A program made the position numbers and the translations under genes. 64,000 nucleotides of DNA from Capitella teleta. Taxonomy: Eukaryota; Annelida; Polychaeta; Capitellidae. The stretch's first letter is position 1, and each line of letters starts with the position of its first letter. The stretch spans positions 138,267 to 202,266 of the forward strand of contig KB294182.1 in assembly GCA_000328365.1 (NCBI GenBank). The letters run 5' to 3'. Below the pieces are notes generated by a model. The model saw nothing but the letters and a program-made list of their open reading frames with translations. It was not told the DNA's origin and did no database searches. Positions 1 to 12,696 of this stretch are shown here, piece by piece.

Positions 1-1024
1 GGTTCTCCTGACTCTCGTCACACCATCGACTTGGAGGAGGCTGTGTGTGCAGTTGTATCATCGACTCCTGCTCTTCTCGCGCGTATTGATCGCTAGATGA
101 ATAGCGTCATTGCCTCTGATTACCATTGTACAGCTCGAGAGATGAAAACAAAACATCAATGCGAAACAACCAACCATTGAGGCTGTAGTACAAAAGGACG
201 CTTGGTACAAACCAAGTTCAAAGCAAAGGTTGTACCAAGTCATAGGTCTCCATACTGTCTTCCTCTGGCAGGCTGAAGAAAAACCTCGCAACTAATCCTT
301 TCCCGGTAGCTTGATCAAATCTAATTCCAGAGGATATAAAAGGGCATATTGATTTTTTTATGATGCTTTTTTCGTTTTGTGTTTCAGGCTAGAAATATCC
401 ATAACATACGTGTGTAGGCAGAGCCATGTATTGTTGCAATTTCCCCCTACTATTGCTTTTACCAGTGTTTACGTGTTCAGCTTTGAAATTCCCTTTTTGG
501 GGTGTTTACTCAATAAAGGAAAAGTCGGAAGCATAACTGGATGAGATGGCTTCCATTTCATGAGATTGATTTCATCTTTATGAATTGATAACGCCTGCAA
601 CATTCCTTTTTTTATTATAGCCTTGTGGAACGATGCATATACTGTGTATTTGGTCTACGTAAACTATTTAAAGGAACCTTCACTGGATAATCTTTTTTCT
701 TTCACCTCCCGACATAACACCTGGAGGAAAACGAAGACGGGAATGATTGATCTAATGAGAGCCGTTGCTATCTTTGAAGTTATGGTGAGCTTCAACCTTT
801 TCAGCACCAGACCTATTTTTGAATTGATCTTGAGCCGTAGAAATTACCCGCTAACAGAGATATAAAGCAAGGGACGTCAAATAATTGATGGCAATCTGAC
901 CTTATGACCCCGCATATTGAAAGCATCTACTAGGTGAGTACAGACTGTTCCCTTGGTGATTCAACAGCAAATTAATGTCATGATGCAAAAGCCAGCGAAG
1001 AAGCTGCCGAATAAAAGAGGAAGA

Positions 1025-1036
1025 GGGGGGGGGGGG
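1025..1036. repeat. Poly(G) run of 12
   Basis: An uninterrupted 12-G run follows a purine-rich AAGAGGAAGA context. It is a simple low-complexity tract that is likely to vary in length or be misread. Confidence 0.9.
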
Positions 1037-3483
1037 CGTGTAAAAGAAGGAATTTAAAATGAACGCGATCAGAGAAGCGAGCCAATCGCAGCTTTCGTCA
1101 TTGATTACTTAAGAGAGTTCCAGCAAATGCCTGTGATCCGTTCTTGACTCAACGCCCTGAGATTATGCTGATAAGTGAGAATCTCCGGGAGCAGTTTTTT
1201 TTCTCGATGGGCGCGCCCGAGTGTGTCCCAAGCAGGTGAGCGGTTATTATCAGCCCTGATTGATTGGTAGGAGGGCGTGGCGTCGTCATCTGATCATTGA
1301 GCGAAGCCAAAACAGTGCTCTTGATCAAGTATGCCTGGTTACTCCCGGAACCATTTACCTTCATGTGCTTACAGTGCTTTTAGGCCATCACGCACTAGCG
1401 TACAATCACATATGAATTGAATTATTGACGAAGCATATAGATGCCGTACAATCGATAACATTCCCTCAAATACCTCACTCCAAAGCCCTTAAGAATGCAC
1501 TTGCATATGCTGAAATTGCCAACCCAGACATGCTTTGGATGACACGAGATTTACACGACCGTTCAAGTCCAAAAATGGGGTTTCAATAGCTGCCCTAGAT
1601 GTGATTGGTGCAAATCATACGCTAAAGTCACCCTTCCTCTGTCACACTCATTCTTCACGCACTTGAGCACAAAAATATGTTTCTAAATCCAGCGTCAACA
1701 TAATATACACATATTTTTCAGATGTGAAGCAAGAACAATGCACGACAATGGTTCAGAGGGGGTAGGGGGGCTGTCAGCGCAGCATGGCCCGCGGATTAGG
1801 GTAAAATGCGGTGGATCAAAGGCGACAGATCCCACGCAAGATCAAGGTCACGAATGACATGCGGTCCTGGCATTTCAAAGGTTCTCACTTCCTTCTCCGT
1901 CTGTTCGTACTTCACATTATTCAGGTACACCTTCATAAGGAGTCGTAGTCGAACATAATTCTGACAGTAAAAGCCAAGCTATTTTCCGTTCATCTCAGCT
2001 CGGAACATGCGACCGTGGGTTTCCTTGCAAGGGGCCTGATGCCCATCGCCAGGCTTTGATCGATTGGAGGCCAAAGGAGGTCACAATTTAACGTTAGGGA
2101 AATATGAAAGCCAAAGAATGTTGCATCCCTGGGATACTCCAGCTGCGCTCTTGTTTTAGCAGTGGTAACTAAATAGGTCAGTTAAGTAGGTCAGTAGGAA
2201 TTTTTGGCACATCGACTACAACGGGGCGCTGGGTGTTGATGGATGACAGACGGTTTCTGAATTATTTGCTTTCTTTATTATCTGGCAGCGTGTCCCCGTG
2301 GGCCGCTGCCTGTCAGACAGACAGCGTATCGGACGCAACCTTAAGTGATTGATCTGTCCGGCGCATCCCTCAGCAGCGAAACAGGGCGACATTCTCTCCC
2401 CTGGGCATCACTTGGGCTTAGTACGCATGCACTGAGGTGAGCCTGTTTACATAGCACTTAATAGATGGACCTCACTTGGTGCCGTAATAAGTGTAATGCT
2501 ATTGTTAAGATTGAGATGGATGACGAGTGCGTTATGATACATGCGTAACGCCCCAGATGAGTGCGTTATGATTCCACATCGAATCGCCTTCGTTTATAAG
2601 GTTTCAGCTACTGAGCACCATGCATGTCATGCTCCATGCGGCCACACAATACGCACTCTGCTTCAGCCATGACACCTCCCCTCGGAGTCATTTCTCATCA
2701 AATCCAATTCCAGCCATGATTGACCAATTCTCATGGCCTTGATGGTCAATCATCAGCTCCACCTAGAAGCTGACTCGCTTGGTCAGTGCACCTATTGTCG
2801 CCTGCTCTGTTTGAAGTCGAGCCGCCGACAGCGTCAAGGCCGTCGCCAATGGACGTTAGAGTAATCCCTTGGAAGGCGACACGCCTCCTGAGTCTATGTT
2901 GTCACGCATTTTGCTATAGCTGAACAACGAATCAATGAACACACGGGCTATCATGCGATTAGCTATCTTTATTCGGCCTGAACGCATGGATACACAGACG
3001 GTTAACATAGATGCACATATTAATAAATCAATGGTTAACCAATCAATCAAAGGAGGCTAAAATAATTATATATATAGATGTATGTACAAAGGACAAGTGC
3101 ACGCAATAAATATAAATAGTCATAGTTATTGTAAACTACGATCCCAACTTTTCATAAAGTTCTCGATCGGAGTAAGTTATAAGGTGACACAATTGTCGCA
3201 CTCAGTGAACTATGCGGTCGCCCACTGATTCATACTCAAGAATTCATGAACGTTATGCAATCATCAGACTAACGTTACGCGACACAACCGCATTTCTGGA
3301 ATGCCATTATACTCACGACAGGGATAATCCCTAAACCCATTGGCCTATTCCTTATTATTGATCGCCTATTTTGAAAGCGAAGTTCACGTTGCGGATATAC
3401 TGGACCAAGATTACATGGATTCTTCCATATGCCCACGAGTCACACACTTAACTAGGAACAGTTTTTATAAACGGTACGAAACT

Positions 3484-3506
3484 AAAAAAAAAAAAAAAAA
3501 AAAAAA
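3484..3506. repeat. Poly(A) run of 23
   Basis: An uninterrupted A tract lies in AT-rich DNA. It could be the tail of an old plus-strand retroposon, but no recognisable body lies upstream and no flanking duplication was found. Confidence 0.85.
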
Positions 3507-3819
3507 GTCTAATGAGTAAATAATTGGAGTGGTTACCTTAACTCTAACTACCCTGTTAACATCCAACACTCTTGGCAACCAACTCAATAGATTTAATAAC
3601 ACTCAAAACCACCTAGACAGCTCCACTTGCAATAGCATTACAGAATTGATTATATCATTATAGAATTGATTAGAATGCGAGACTGGAGTTGTTATCAATC
3701 TCTGGAAATTGAACAACTTTTGTTTTACATCTGTACTGCTTGGGCTGATCTCTCTCACTGAGTTGTGTTTTCATTCGTTTGTTTCTTTAACTATGTCATT
3801 TTTATTGTTGAAAAAATGT

Positions 3820-3872
3820 ATGCCATGCAATGGATGGCATGGATAAAATGATGATGATGATTATTATTAATA
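3820..3872 (+). repeat. Short hairpin followed by ATG/ATT microsatellite
   Basis: A 7-bp stem (ATGCCAT at 3820-3826 pairing with ATGGCAT at 3834-3840) is followed at once by ATGATGATGATGATTATTATT. A hairpin next to a short trinucleotide tail is the usual 3' end of some CR1/L2-clade LINEs. No reverse transcriptase coding is visible upstream, so a LINE 3' remnant on the plus strand is an inference only. Confidence 0.35.
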
Positions 3873-4771
3873 TCATTTTTACCCCTTTGCTTCTCTGTAT
3901 TAACATATGTCACCCTCCCACGCCTTATTTTCTACTCAATAGGAAAGAGATACACACTTATTCTCCTCCCATATAGTCAGTCCCATTGCTGCACCAAATA
4001 CGACACGATGTGAGCATTAAGATGTTATCCAAGTTTTATGAAGCGAGTTCGATTCAAAAGTGCGTGATAGTCCATTGAGTGCACCCAGCACATAAATCCA
4101 CTGCTGACGGCTGCTCCATTTTGTAACGTAAGCCTGCAGGGACTGTCTTGAAGCGGTAGTGAAATAAGGGCGCCATTATAGAGACTGTGTTCAAATCGTT
4201 CGTCATTGCATTTGTTACACCATATTGGATTGTTCAAGACAAAGACATTTAAATTCAAATATCACGGCTGGAGTTTATTGGATTTGAGTTACCCTTCCGA
4301 TGACTTATATTCCAGGAAAATCTTTTCCATGTTTTAGATGAATAGGTTTAACCCTGAACCTTATGCCATTCAGAAACATGACTGTATAGTACTTTTAGAA
4401 AGATTTCAGTAAACCCACTTCAGGGACATATATTGATTGTGGATTGCCCAACACAAGACAAGATCATCAAATAAATCCATCTCTCACAGTTGGCAACTGT
4501 CGCGAGTGTTAATTGCCCTCTTTGGATGGTGGCGTCAAAACGAAGAAGGTCTAGTACTATTGGGCATTGCACCAAGAATGAATATGTTGTGTGCTACCCA
4601 TAGTTATATACTATATTTTGTCGTGCACCAGCGAGTCTAGAGCTGGGCATCTTGTATTTGACAAGTCCTTTTTTTGTGCAAAGCCCTTGTGGTAATCGTT
4701 AGCTATGTATGCCTTTGATTATCAATAATGTTGCCATAAAACCCGAGTAGGCCTAGTTCCTCTAAAGCCAA

Positions 4772-5043
4772 GATTTATTGTCTTCGTACTCCCTCGGCCA
4801 TAAGCTAAACCCCAAGATCACGCCTGATGTACCTAAGAGCAAACAATCCTTGTCCTTGAGATTAGTGTTGTTGCATGCGGCCTATTAGCGAAATCTCTCG
4901 CCAAGGCTAAGGTCTCTACGAGCATCATCTACGATTCTACGTCGTCTGCGCCGCCTCAATGGCATGCATAAAGGGACGAAGAGGACGACTCCTTATCGTG
5001 ACATGGAACATTCAGCAGAGGGTCGTTGTCGTCATTTGCATAA
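4772..5043 (-). repeat. Left arm of a 272-bp near-perfect inverted repeat
   Basis: This segment is the reverse complement of 6785-7056 over exactly 272 bp. I count three differences, at 4787 (T, other arm C), 4809 (A, other arm G) and 4834 (T, other arm C), all in the outer 63 bp. The inner 209 bp are identical. Similarity stops sharply at both ends and no flanking target duplication is evident. The arm is richer in G and C than its surroundings. Read outward on the minus strand it ends with AATAAA about three bases from the boundary, and it carries an ATTTGCAT octamer at the inner edge. It could be an arm of a foldback-type element, one of two copies of a short dispersed repeat, or part of a recent inverted duplication. 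Confidence 0.9.
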
Positions 5044-6784
5044 CGTTCTGAACTGATAACACTTGTGAATGCTGTGAGGATGCATGCATTCATGCATATG
5101 TGCCTGTCATGTCTGTCGTATAATATTTGTCTGGTTGAATTTTTGTCTCCAGTACTTTGGTCCGAGTTAATTAAGCTCCCATTCTTAATCAAATCTCAAA
5201 TTCTTATCAGCAACACCATGAAAACGGTAGCATAACTCAATCGCCTTATTATCTGATATGCAGAACTTCTTTTTTGTTCTTCTGCGGCTGACTTAATGAA
5301 ATGAACCAATAATTATTAATATTCTTGAATTTGTAACCTCTTATAGATAAATTATTGATTTGTAAACCGCAGCAATGCATTTAGGGCTTTACGCGGTTCA
5401 CAACAACTTATCCCTGGTGGTAGAACCCCCAGACGTGACACGTAAGCCCAAATCACAATGTACATAACATACTCCTGTATCAATTTGTTGCTACTGGCTG
5501 CCTCGGATTAGTGACTATAATACTAAGTACGGACACAAAATAATTTCATAAAGGGCAACATTGAAATGAATCGAATTGAAATAAGTTGCGTTTCTTGTTT
5601 GGATTGTTTGAAGTTTAACATAACTTCTATAAGTGATCCAAGAAAGCGAATTATTGCCTATAAGACATACATCACAGTGATGCGATGCGATTTAAATATG
5701 CGCTTATTTTTATTATTGTTTTTATTTATCTTTAGTATATTTTAAATATCATTCCCTGATAAGTATTATCAGCAACAGATCCAACCTTATGCGGTTGCAT
5801 TCATTCATTCTAATAAAAAAAAACAACCCTTGATGAGTAGCGATTACACTCTAATAAAGCGTGATATCCTACCCAAATTATCACGGAAAAAAATGGGTTA
5901 TCAGGGTAATGCTCGAACTGTTTACAAGACACACATCTGTTATCAGAAGGAATAAAGTTCTCTTGTGTGCCTGCACAAATGAAATAGAAGCTGCAATCGA
6001 CTGATTGGCCTATATTCCGCACAATATCGTTCATTTCAACGCACCATTCGGTCGTTATCCGTAGACATATTTTGAAGGGCACTGCTGGGTCATGTTGTAT
6101 CTCAACCTGTTATTCTGACCGCTCGCGATGTGTCCCAGAACCACGAATGCCAAATTTGATCGATTGACATGAACGACTGTTGGAATGGAAGGCTGTCCAT
6201 AAAAGCGAGATCAAAGGAAATTGAACCGAGATTAATGCTGATGATAACTGGACACGATAAATTTTGATTGAAAGTAAAACATTACCTTGCCAATCAGAAT
6301 TCGCAATTTAATTTGTTTAAATTTCGAACACTTATCTCTGGAAACAACCGACACAGAATCAACATTCAGCTTCTTAATCTGAATTTACAGCTGCGATTAA
6401 GTTGGGGAAATCTCCTCGTTCGTCCGTTGGGGCAGATCTGAGTGGAAAGTATTTCATTCTGGGTGCAAATGTCCTCAAGGGAATCGTTCTCCAAGGCTAA
6501 TGTTTCTTCTCTTCGGCGCGGACAAGTCATCAATGCTTTTTGTGTATCTGGTTTTTGTGTGCCACTGTTTTGTGTTCTGGTTGAAAGGTCTATATTGGGT
6601 GCTGGAGAGCGAAGGCTTCGGATTTGATCATTTCATTTCGTCAAATGCAGTGGGAGAAATTAATCCTTGCAATGTTATCCGTCAGTAATTTCAATTCTCA
6701 CATTTAAGAAATGCATTCACAATCAAATTGTATATGATGTTTCGTAATGTTTTGCATGCTGTACACGTAATGTCCGTTCCGTCT
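5044..6784. other. Spacer between the inverted-repeat arms, no gene recognised
   Basis: The 1741-bp spacer has ordinary AT-rich composition and only short open frames (90 codons or fewer) with no transposase, integrase or other motif I can identify. The sequences just inside the two arms are unrelated, so the repeat is confined to the 272-bp arms. If the whole unit is a transposon, it is non-autonomous. Confidence 0.6.
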
Positions 6785-7056
6785 TTATGCAAATGACGAC
6801 AACGACCCTCTGCTGAATGTTCCATGTCACGATAAGGAGTCGTCCTCTTCGTCCCTTTATGCATGCCATTGAGGCGGCGCAGACGACGTAGAATCGTAGA
6901 TGATGCTCGTAGAGACCTTAGCCTTGGCGAGAGATTTCGCTAATAGGCCGCATGCAACAACACTAATCTCAAGGACAAGGATTGTTTGCTCTTGGGTACA
7001 TCAGGCGTGATCTTGGGGCTTAGCTTATGGCCGAGGGAGTGCGAAGACAATAAATC
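6785..7056 (+). repeat. Right arm of a 272-bp near-perfect inverted repeat
   Basis: This is the partner of 4772-5043 in opposite orientation, differing at only three positions (about 99 percent identity). Read on the plus strand it opens a frame of about 28 codons ending in TGA, with a run of five serines, and closes with AATAAA just before the outer boundary. This resembles the end of a transcript, but the length is short enough to be chance. Outside position 7056 there is no similarity to the left flank. Confidence 0.9.
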
Positions 7057-10000
7057 ATGGTTCATTGCATGGATTTATTGGCATCTGTATGTGTTTGATT
7101 AGTGTTGGCATGTGGATGTCTTGAATTATGCGGTCTAAATGCACTAGATATTTTTGTCTCTAACCCGTGCTCCACACAATACACCTGTTTTGGTTCACAA
7201 AACTAGATGTGATTAGAAAGTGCGTTTGTGCTCAAAGCGCTATAGAGAAAACCCACAGCAAAAGAATGAACGAGGGAGAGATAAACAAAATTTACCCAAA
7301 ATGCATGTAGTCTCAATAATTGTTTGTCATTCATCAAGAATAAATGGTAAGTGAAGTGACAAGTAAACCACGGGAGGAGCCCTTGCTTATCCTGTAGCAC
7401 TAGTTGGCGTTGGTGGCGCAGAGGTCGTACCCGTTGGAGCAGACATCCCTACTTGCTTATTTTATGGTGAGGTCTCCGTGTGAGGTCACCGCTTAATTAC
7501 AACAATAAACTGGACCCAAGCGACCACACGGCACACAAGACGAGCCTTGTTTACTGCTGACATCGAATGGGCCATTGGAACACCGACTCGCTTAGAAACC
7601 TATGATGTCTGATTTCAGAGCCTAAGGCTAGACATTAGTCTGTCTAAAATTACGCCACGCAATTATAATTACAGTCTCGATAATGCTGCCCAATTATGTC
7701 TTCATTTTACAGGATACGAATATAAAAAATACAATATCATAAGATAAAATGGGGTAGAATATGATATATGATAAGTATTATATTATATTATATGAATATG
7801 ATATATTGTATATGATATATGATATGGTATATATGATATAGAATATACAAGATATGCGATGTATGATATAGCATATATGATATAGGATATATGATTTATA
7901 TTTGATTGGAAGGAGGGATGAAACGTTATAGTTGCTCGATGAAAAATATTTTATTTTTCTTACTTCAGTTATTTGTGTCTTTTGTTTCATTCGGGTGAAT
8001 GCAACGTGATGTGACTGCAATCCTATGTCGAGCGGCGAGGACCAAGTTTCCGATCCAGGCCATGTGCGTTTCGATTGTGAAATATAATTGCAATTCGTTA
8101 TAATAATACTTCTTCTGTGACTCTGCAGTGCTTCCTAACTGCGTAATAAGGTCGGGCGCTATGCGCTACTGCCTTTGGGATAAGAGTAGGGGGAAACCCC
8201 GTCTCCGGGCTCTTGTTCTGGTGTTGTTATCACGGGTTGGATGGAGCCGTAAAGCCCTTTCATGCATCATGCATAATGTGTTCCACAATAGAGGGCCTGT
8301 TTGTACGATGCTTCAGTTGCCAAGATGGTGTGTATTTTATTTTGAGGGTATTGCATTGTTTCCTCTGTGACGTCAAAGATGTACTGATTGAATTGGGCAC
8401 AGGAGGTCTAGGTGAATTTTGTATACAAGCAAGATATGAATTATATAATAGTTTGACGCATAATATATGCAAAAAGCCATATGCTTACTTATAGTGTGCA
8501 CTTATTCTATACACCCAACGATATGCACAGAGACATTTTGAAATGAAGTCGCATTTCAACTTTCAACATTAACCTGGAAAAGACCACCCATGACAATTTC
8601 AATAAGGAGGGCTATATGTCTGCTCACTACACATGCGTTCGAGCACTCTATCTAAGCGGTAAGTCAAATCCGCTTGTCCCCAATGTGACCTTGTTTTCTA
8701 GTCGGTGCTTAGTGTTGACTTCCTGATCTCATCCCTTCTCTGGCTTCTCCCAAATAAATGCAAAAAAAAACCCCTCTTCCAACCAACAAGCGCTCTCACT
8801 GATCTAGGAGGTCGGTAATAACTAATAATGATGACGCCGATTTCGTAGGAATTGCTACACCAATTCACGATCAAATCGTTGTCTATTCAGGATCACAATC
8901 ATTGCTATTTATTGTATGGGTAAATAATGCTAAGATCTTCATTTCCCGTCTCGAGGAAAAACTCTTTGGTGGCTGTCCATCTCGGCTAATTGCAGCTTTT
9001 TGTTGAGCGACCAATGGTTGTATTTCCTCCTCAAAAGAAAAAAAACATCAGGGAGAGAAGAACGTGTGATAAGCCATCGTTTTCCAATAAGGATTACGGG
9101 ATCTATATTCATTTCCCACAGACGATTAACAATGCCTACACCAGAGAGCGAGCAATTGGACAGTTCAGTACAGAACAATCGGATGAGTACGTCAGCTTCA
9201 GTAATCATTATGTTCTTCAGAGAAATAAAACATCAACAAAGAAACCAGAATCTAAAGGTCCAAAGAAAAAACGGAGAAGCGAGTAAGAAGGGCTAATGTC
9301 GGTTGAAATGCATTGCACTTGACGTGGATCAAAACCGATTATGCAAGGGAAAAATTGACCTCACACTGTAATCATGTCAGCCTTCCCCCTTTCAAGGTGT
9401 CGCCTGTGTGGAATCGTGGGGGATACAACTCATGGCCTCCGAAAACACCGCCTTCGATAATACCACGGGCCGAATACCAGGTGAGGGGTTCACACCTCTA
9501 GCAAAGTGCCAAGGTCATTGGGTGCAGAGATATATGCTACGCTGACCAGCTCATATCGGGAGCGTTTACTAATTGTTCTATGCAGCCAACTCTTTTGCCC
9601 AGCATGTTATGGAGTTGGCGCAAACTGCTCGGATAATGTTTTTTCTTCGTTTGGAGTTGAGTGATTTTACGATGAGTTGCGCGGTGGACAGTCGGAGATG
9701 GAATTCTGATGACGCTTGAAATCGAAACAGAAAAGCCAGCAATGACGCGTAAGAGACGAACGACGCCATCCGTCATCTTGCCTTCGCACACATCGCTGCA
9801 CGCAGCCAATAATCTGATCAATCTATAACAACATGGGACAGAACAAGAATGAAATGTGTGTTCATTCGGTTGTCCATTAAGGTCATCGGGTCCAAGTATT
9901 GACAGTTCTAGGCACGCTTGCAACCAGACGCCGCCGGTCGGACGCAGGTGTCTCCAACGCATGACCTTGCATGATCAGAGCCTTTTCAGTCGGATAATTC

Positions 10001-10686
10001 ACTTATTCAAATCACTGTAATGATGTTATTTCGGTTCAAATCAATGCAACGGATTGCACTGGACGTGAGGGACGCCCCGGGCAAGGACGTTATGAATGGG
10101 CCTGCGCGGCTGGCTTCTGGCGAAATGTCCTCTCGAGGGGAGGATAATTCTTGTATTCTGTAATTACCTAATATATATCAGGTGTCACGTGAATTTTTGT
10201 ATGTGTGTTGTTTTTTTTTAAACGAGGGATTGTATGTTTACAGGAAAAAACATTGAGCAATGCAACGGTCAGTCTCACCTGACAGCTAATCCACTAAAAG
10301 CAACTGATCCGTTGGAGTGTCGCTTTTTTCCACCACTTATAAGATGTAAAAGAACAGGGCTAACATTGACGGAACTTCCGGCTATTTTAGTAATCATCAC
10401 AGCGAGGTGAGGTGATATTTCTTGGAACTGTCGAAGAAAATTCCTGTAACATTACTCGTGACATTGCTGTTATGACATTGCCGTGATAATGCTATGATTT
10501 TAATTACCACCCAATTGAACCTAACTTAGACCAGTACCTGTACAGTGATTGTAATAATAATTACATGATAACACGTGTGCACATCAAATCAAAACTTCAA
10601 ACGTCATCTTGCAATTAGCCTTTCATAAAACTAAGTATGTTTCCAGAAAGAGGATAACATTCTGCATAATGATTAAATGGATTAAA
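7057..10686. other. Non-coding stretch, no gene recognised
   Basis: The stretch contains the AT-rich satellite at 7747-7895 and several overlapping frames of up to 141 codons (for example 9537-9962 minus and 8990-9286 plus) with no recognisable domain. The 8990-9286 frame ends in a lysine-rich PKKKRRSE, but a competing frame overlaps it and no exon signals support it. A weak tRNA A-box-like string near 7415 has no matching B box. I see no convincing function. Confidence 0.55.
7747..7895. repeat. Degenerate ATGATAT satellite
   Basis: About 150 bp made almost entirely of imperfect ATGATAT and ATATGAT units. The open frame on the minus strand, rich in Ile, Tyr and Ser, is a by-product of the repeat. 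Confidence 0.85.
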
Positions 10687-11373
10687 CAGAGTGGGCTAAA
10701 AGTAGTCTATCTACTCCATGTTAAAGATCTCAATTCTTTTCAATGACGCTGCGCATTTATGAGAAAGTGTTACAAAACGGATCGCAGTGTAAAAAACACA
10801 CTATAATAACAGAAATAAATAATTGGTATGATAAGTCTAACATGTCATGCTGCTTGTCCTATAATTTATATTTCAATTTTATCAAAATTTATGCCAATTT
10901 ATCTCAATTAATAGAGTGCACTCAACTTTCCACGATATTTCCACTTTTGGTGGCAAAGAGGGCCCCGGACCATGGATAGGCTTCATTGAACGCACAAATA
11001 AGGCATCGCACTCGTGCTATTGTTTTGTTTGAGAGTGTTATTGTTGTGAGAGTAGCACTAATGTTCATCTCATAAAATGAAAATAAACCACAGTTTGGAT
11101 TGAAGCGCCATGCAACAGATGGCATTCCTTAGTGCTCGTTCAGGGGCTCATCTGATTTTGCCCTCTTCGCAATCACTTACCACTCACATTTAAATGTTCC
11201 TCTCTCATTCAAAATAATCTGTTTATTTGATTTCTTTGCATAAATGGGCGCAGAATAACATATTCATTCCATAACAGTAATTATTTTCTCGGAATAATTG
11301 CATGATACATTTTGGCAAATTTTACAGTTTTATATTTAACATGGAGTAGATAGACTACTTTAGGTCCACTCTG
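10687..11373. mobile_element. MITE with mariner-like terminal inverted repeats (longer copy)
   Basis: The ends form a terminal inverted repeat of about 39 bp. The left end begins CAGAGTGGGCTAAAAGTAGT; the reverse complement of the right end begins CAGAGTGGACCTAAAGTAGT, and both continue to a shared CTACTCCATGTTAAA. TA follows the right end and AA precedes the left, consistent with an eroded TA target site. Internal segments match the shorter copy at 28336-28683 in inverted orientation, for example CATTTAAAT and ATCAGATGAGCCCCTGAACG, and a TGAGAAAGTGTTACAAAACG block near the other end. No transposase frame exists in its 687 bp, so it would depend on an element elsewhere. The mariner/Tc1 assignment rests on the TA target and the style of the ends. 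Confidence 0.8.
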
Positions 11374-12634
11374 TATAGACGAGCACGCTGGAAGTGTGTG
11401 AACTGAACCTTCGACCTTTAACCTTGACCCAATTTGTACAATGAAGCTTATGAATTGGTAAATCGTATTGAATCACAGAACCTAAAGTATTTTAACTCTA
11501 AAATTGGCGTCAAACTGAATTATTTTGAAGAAGTGTCAACTACCAGCCAATATAATAGATTTCGTGGATTATACTTTATAATCCAAAGTAGACACTTTTT
11601 CTTGACCCAGAACACAATAGCAACCTACGCTTCGCAGCAGTTGGCGACAATTGCGTTGACACATGAGCCAAAACCGCTAATCTCCGTTCCCCCGTGACAT
11701 TTCTCTCATAACACGGATAACTACTTCAATTCATCGAGGAATAAATATTCCGCGAAGTGATCGTGCTGCCGAAGAAGCCACTCCCGCTAAAACTGGGCGT
11801 CCATGGCAACCATTTGGTTTAAAATAGTTGAGATATAGATATAGGTTAAAGCGTGTGCAGCGTGCAAGAGGATGCTTATAAAGAGCGTATTTTTAATGAC
11901 GTAATCATTATAGACATTCTAAAAACAATCCGACTCAATCTGAATGAATTGAACAATAAGAGATTAGAAATAAATATGAGTTCCCTAAGCACAGAAGAGG
12001 AAAGTGCAGCCCCACATTGTGATTGTGCCTTTGTTGCGTGCTGCAAGTAATTCGATGCCGTGAAAAGTCACCAAGATGGAGACGTCACAAGAGAGCCTAA
12101 CGGGGTCAAGCAGACGCTCCAGACCACGCACTGAGCGACCCCACTTGTCTATAGAATGGAGTAATAGAATTGTAGATGGGCTGATATGAATTTGCAACAA
12201 TTATGTCATGACTTGTGGTTCGCATGATGAGATCACTTATATAATTGATTTCGCTGTGATAATTATGTCCACGCAAAAGGATCCGACAGCATAGAAGCAC
12301 AGGACTTACCTCTTCGACAACTTGACCAAACGGTGAATTATCCACACAAAAAAAGAAGCCCGTATATATATCCAAGACTGGGTCAGCATCCGTTCACACA
12401 ATTCAAATGCACATGAAATGACAATTACCTTGTGAACGAGCGTTGCGTGTCAGCTCATGTCCCCCTGGCCAGAGGCAGTCTGAGGCAATTTTCGTCACAT
12501 TGCTGAATCTATACATGCGGAGAAGAAGATAAGATGCCGCTTCTTCCCCTCAATCCGCGCTGCTGCGGCATACAAGCAGCTAAGCATTAGATGCGTTCGA
12601 TCTCTAAATAACCCGAATGCTCGATCGCAGGACG

Positions 12635-12696
12635 CCCCTCATTTCGCAGGCTATTAACAAGGGATCAAGTTCACTTTGCGGAAGTCGGGGCGAATA
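12635..12696. repeat. Dispersed 60-bp motif, copy 1
   Basis: This segment aligns with 16914-16976 in the same orientation. The shared core runs through CCTCATTTC, CAGGCTATTAAC and GGGATCAA, then TTGCG, AGTCGG and CGAAT, with scattered substitutions. Flanks are not similar. It is probably a remnant of a dispersed repeat family. Confidence 0.55.

Larger units (their letters stand above)
1..4771. other. Non-coding stretch, no gene recognised
   Basis: Both strands contain only short open frames (80 codons or fewer) with no protein motif that I recognise and no convincing pair of splice sites. The stretch holds a run of 12 G at 1025-1036, a run of 23 A at 3484-3506, and a small hairpin with an ATG/ATT tail near 3820-3872. 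The part from about 3060 to 4000 is clearly AT-rich. Regulatory DNA or introns of a gene outside the window are possible, but nothing here demonstrates either. Confidence 0.6.

Noticed and set aside
7408-7500. Possible tRNA or tRNA-like SINE head (A-box-like TGGCGCAGAGG)
   Set aside because: No B box at a suitable distance and no cloverleaf can be drawn.
7778-8020. 80-codon minus-strand frame rich in Ile, Tyr and Ser
   Set aside because: It is produced by the ATGATAT satellite.
9537-9962. 141-codon minus-strand frame
   Set aside because: No recognisable domain, and it sits in a locally GC-richer patch that lengthens chance frames.
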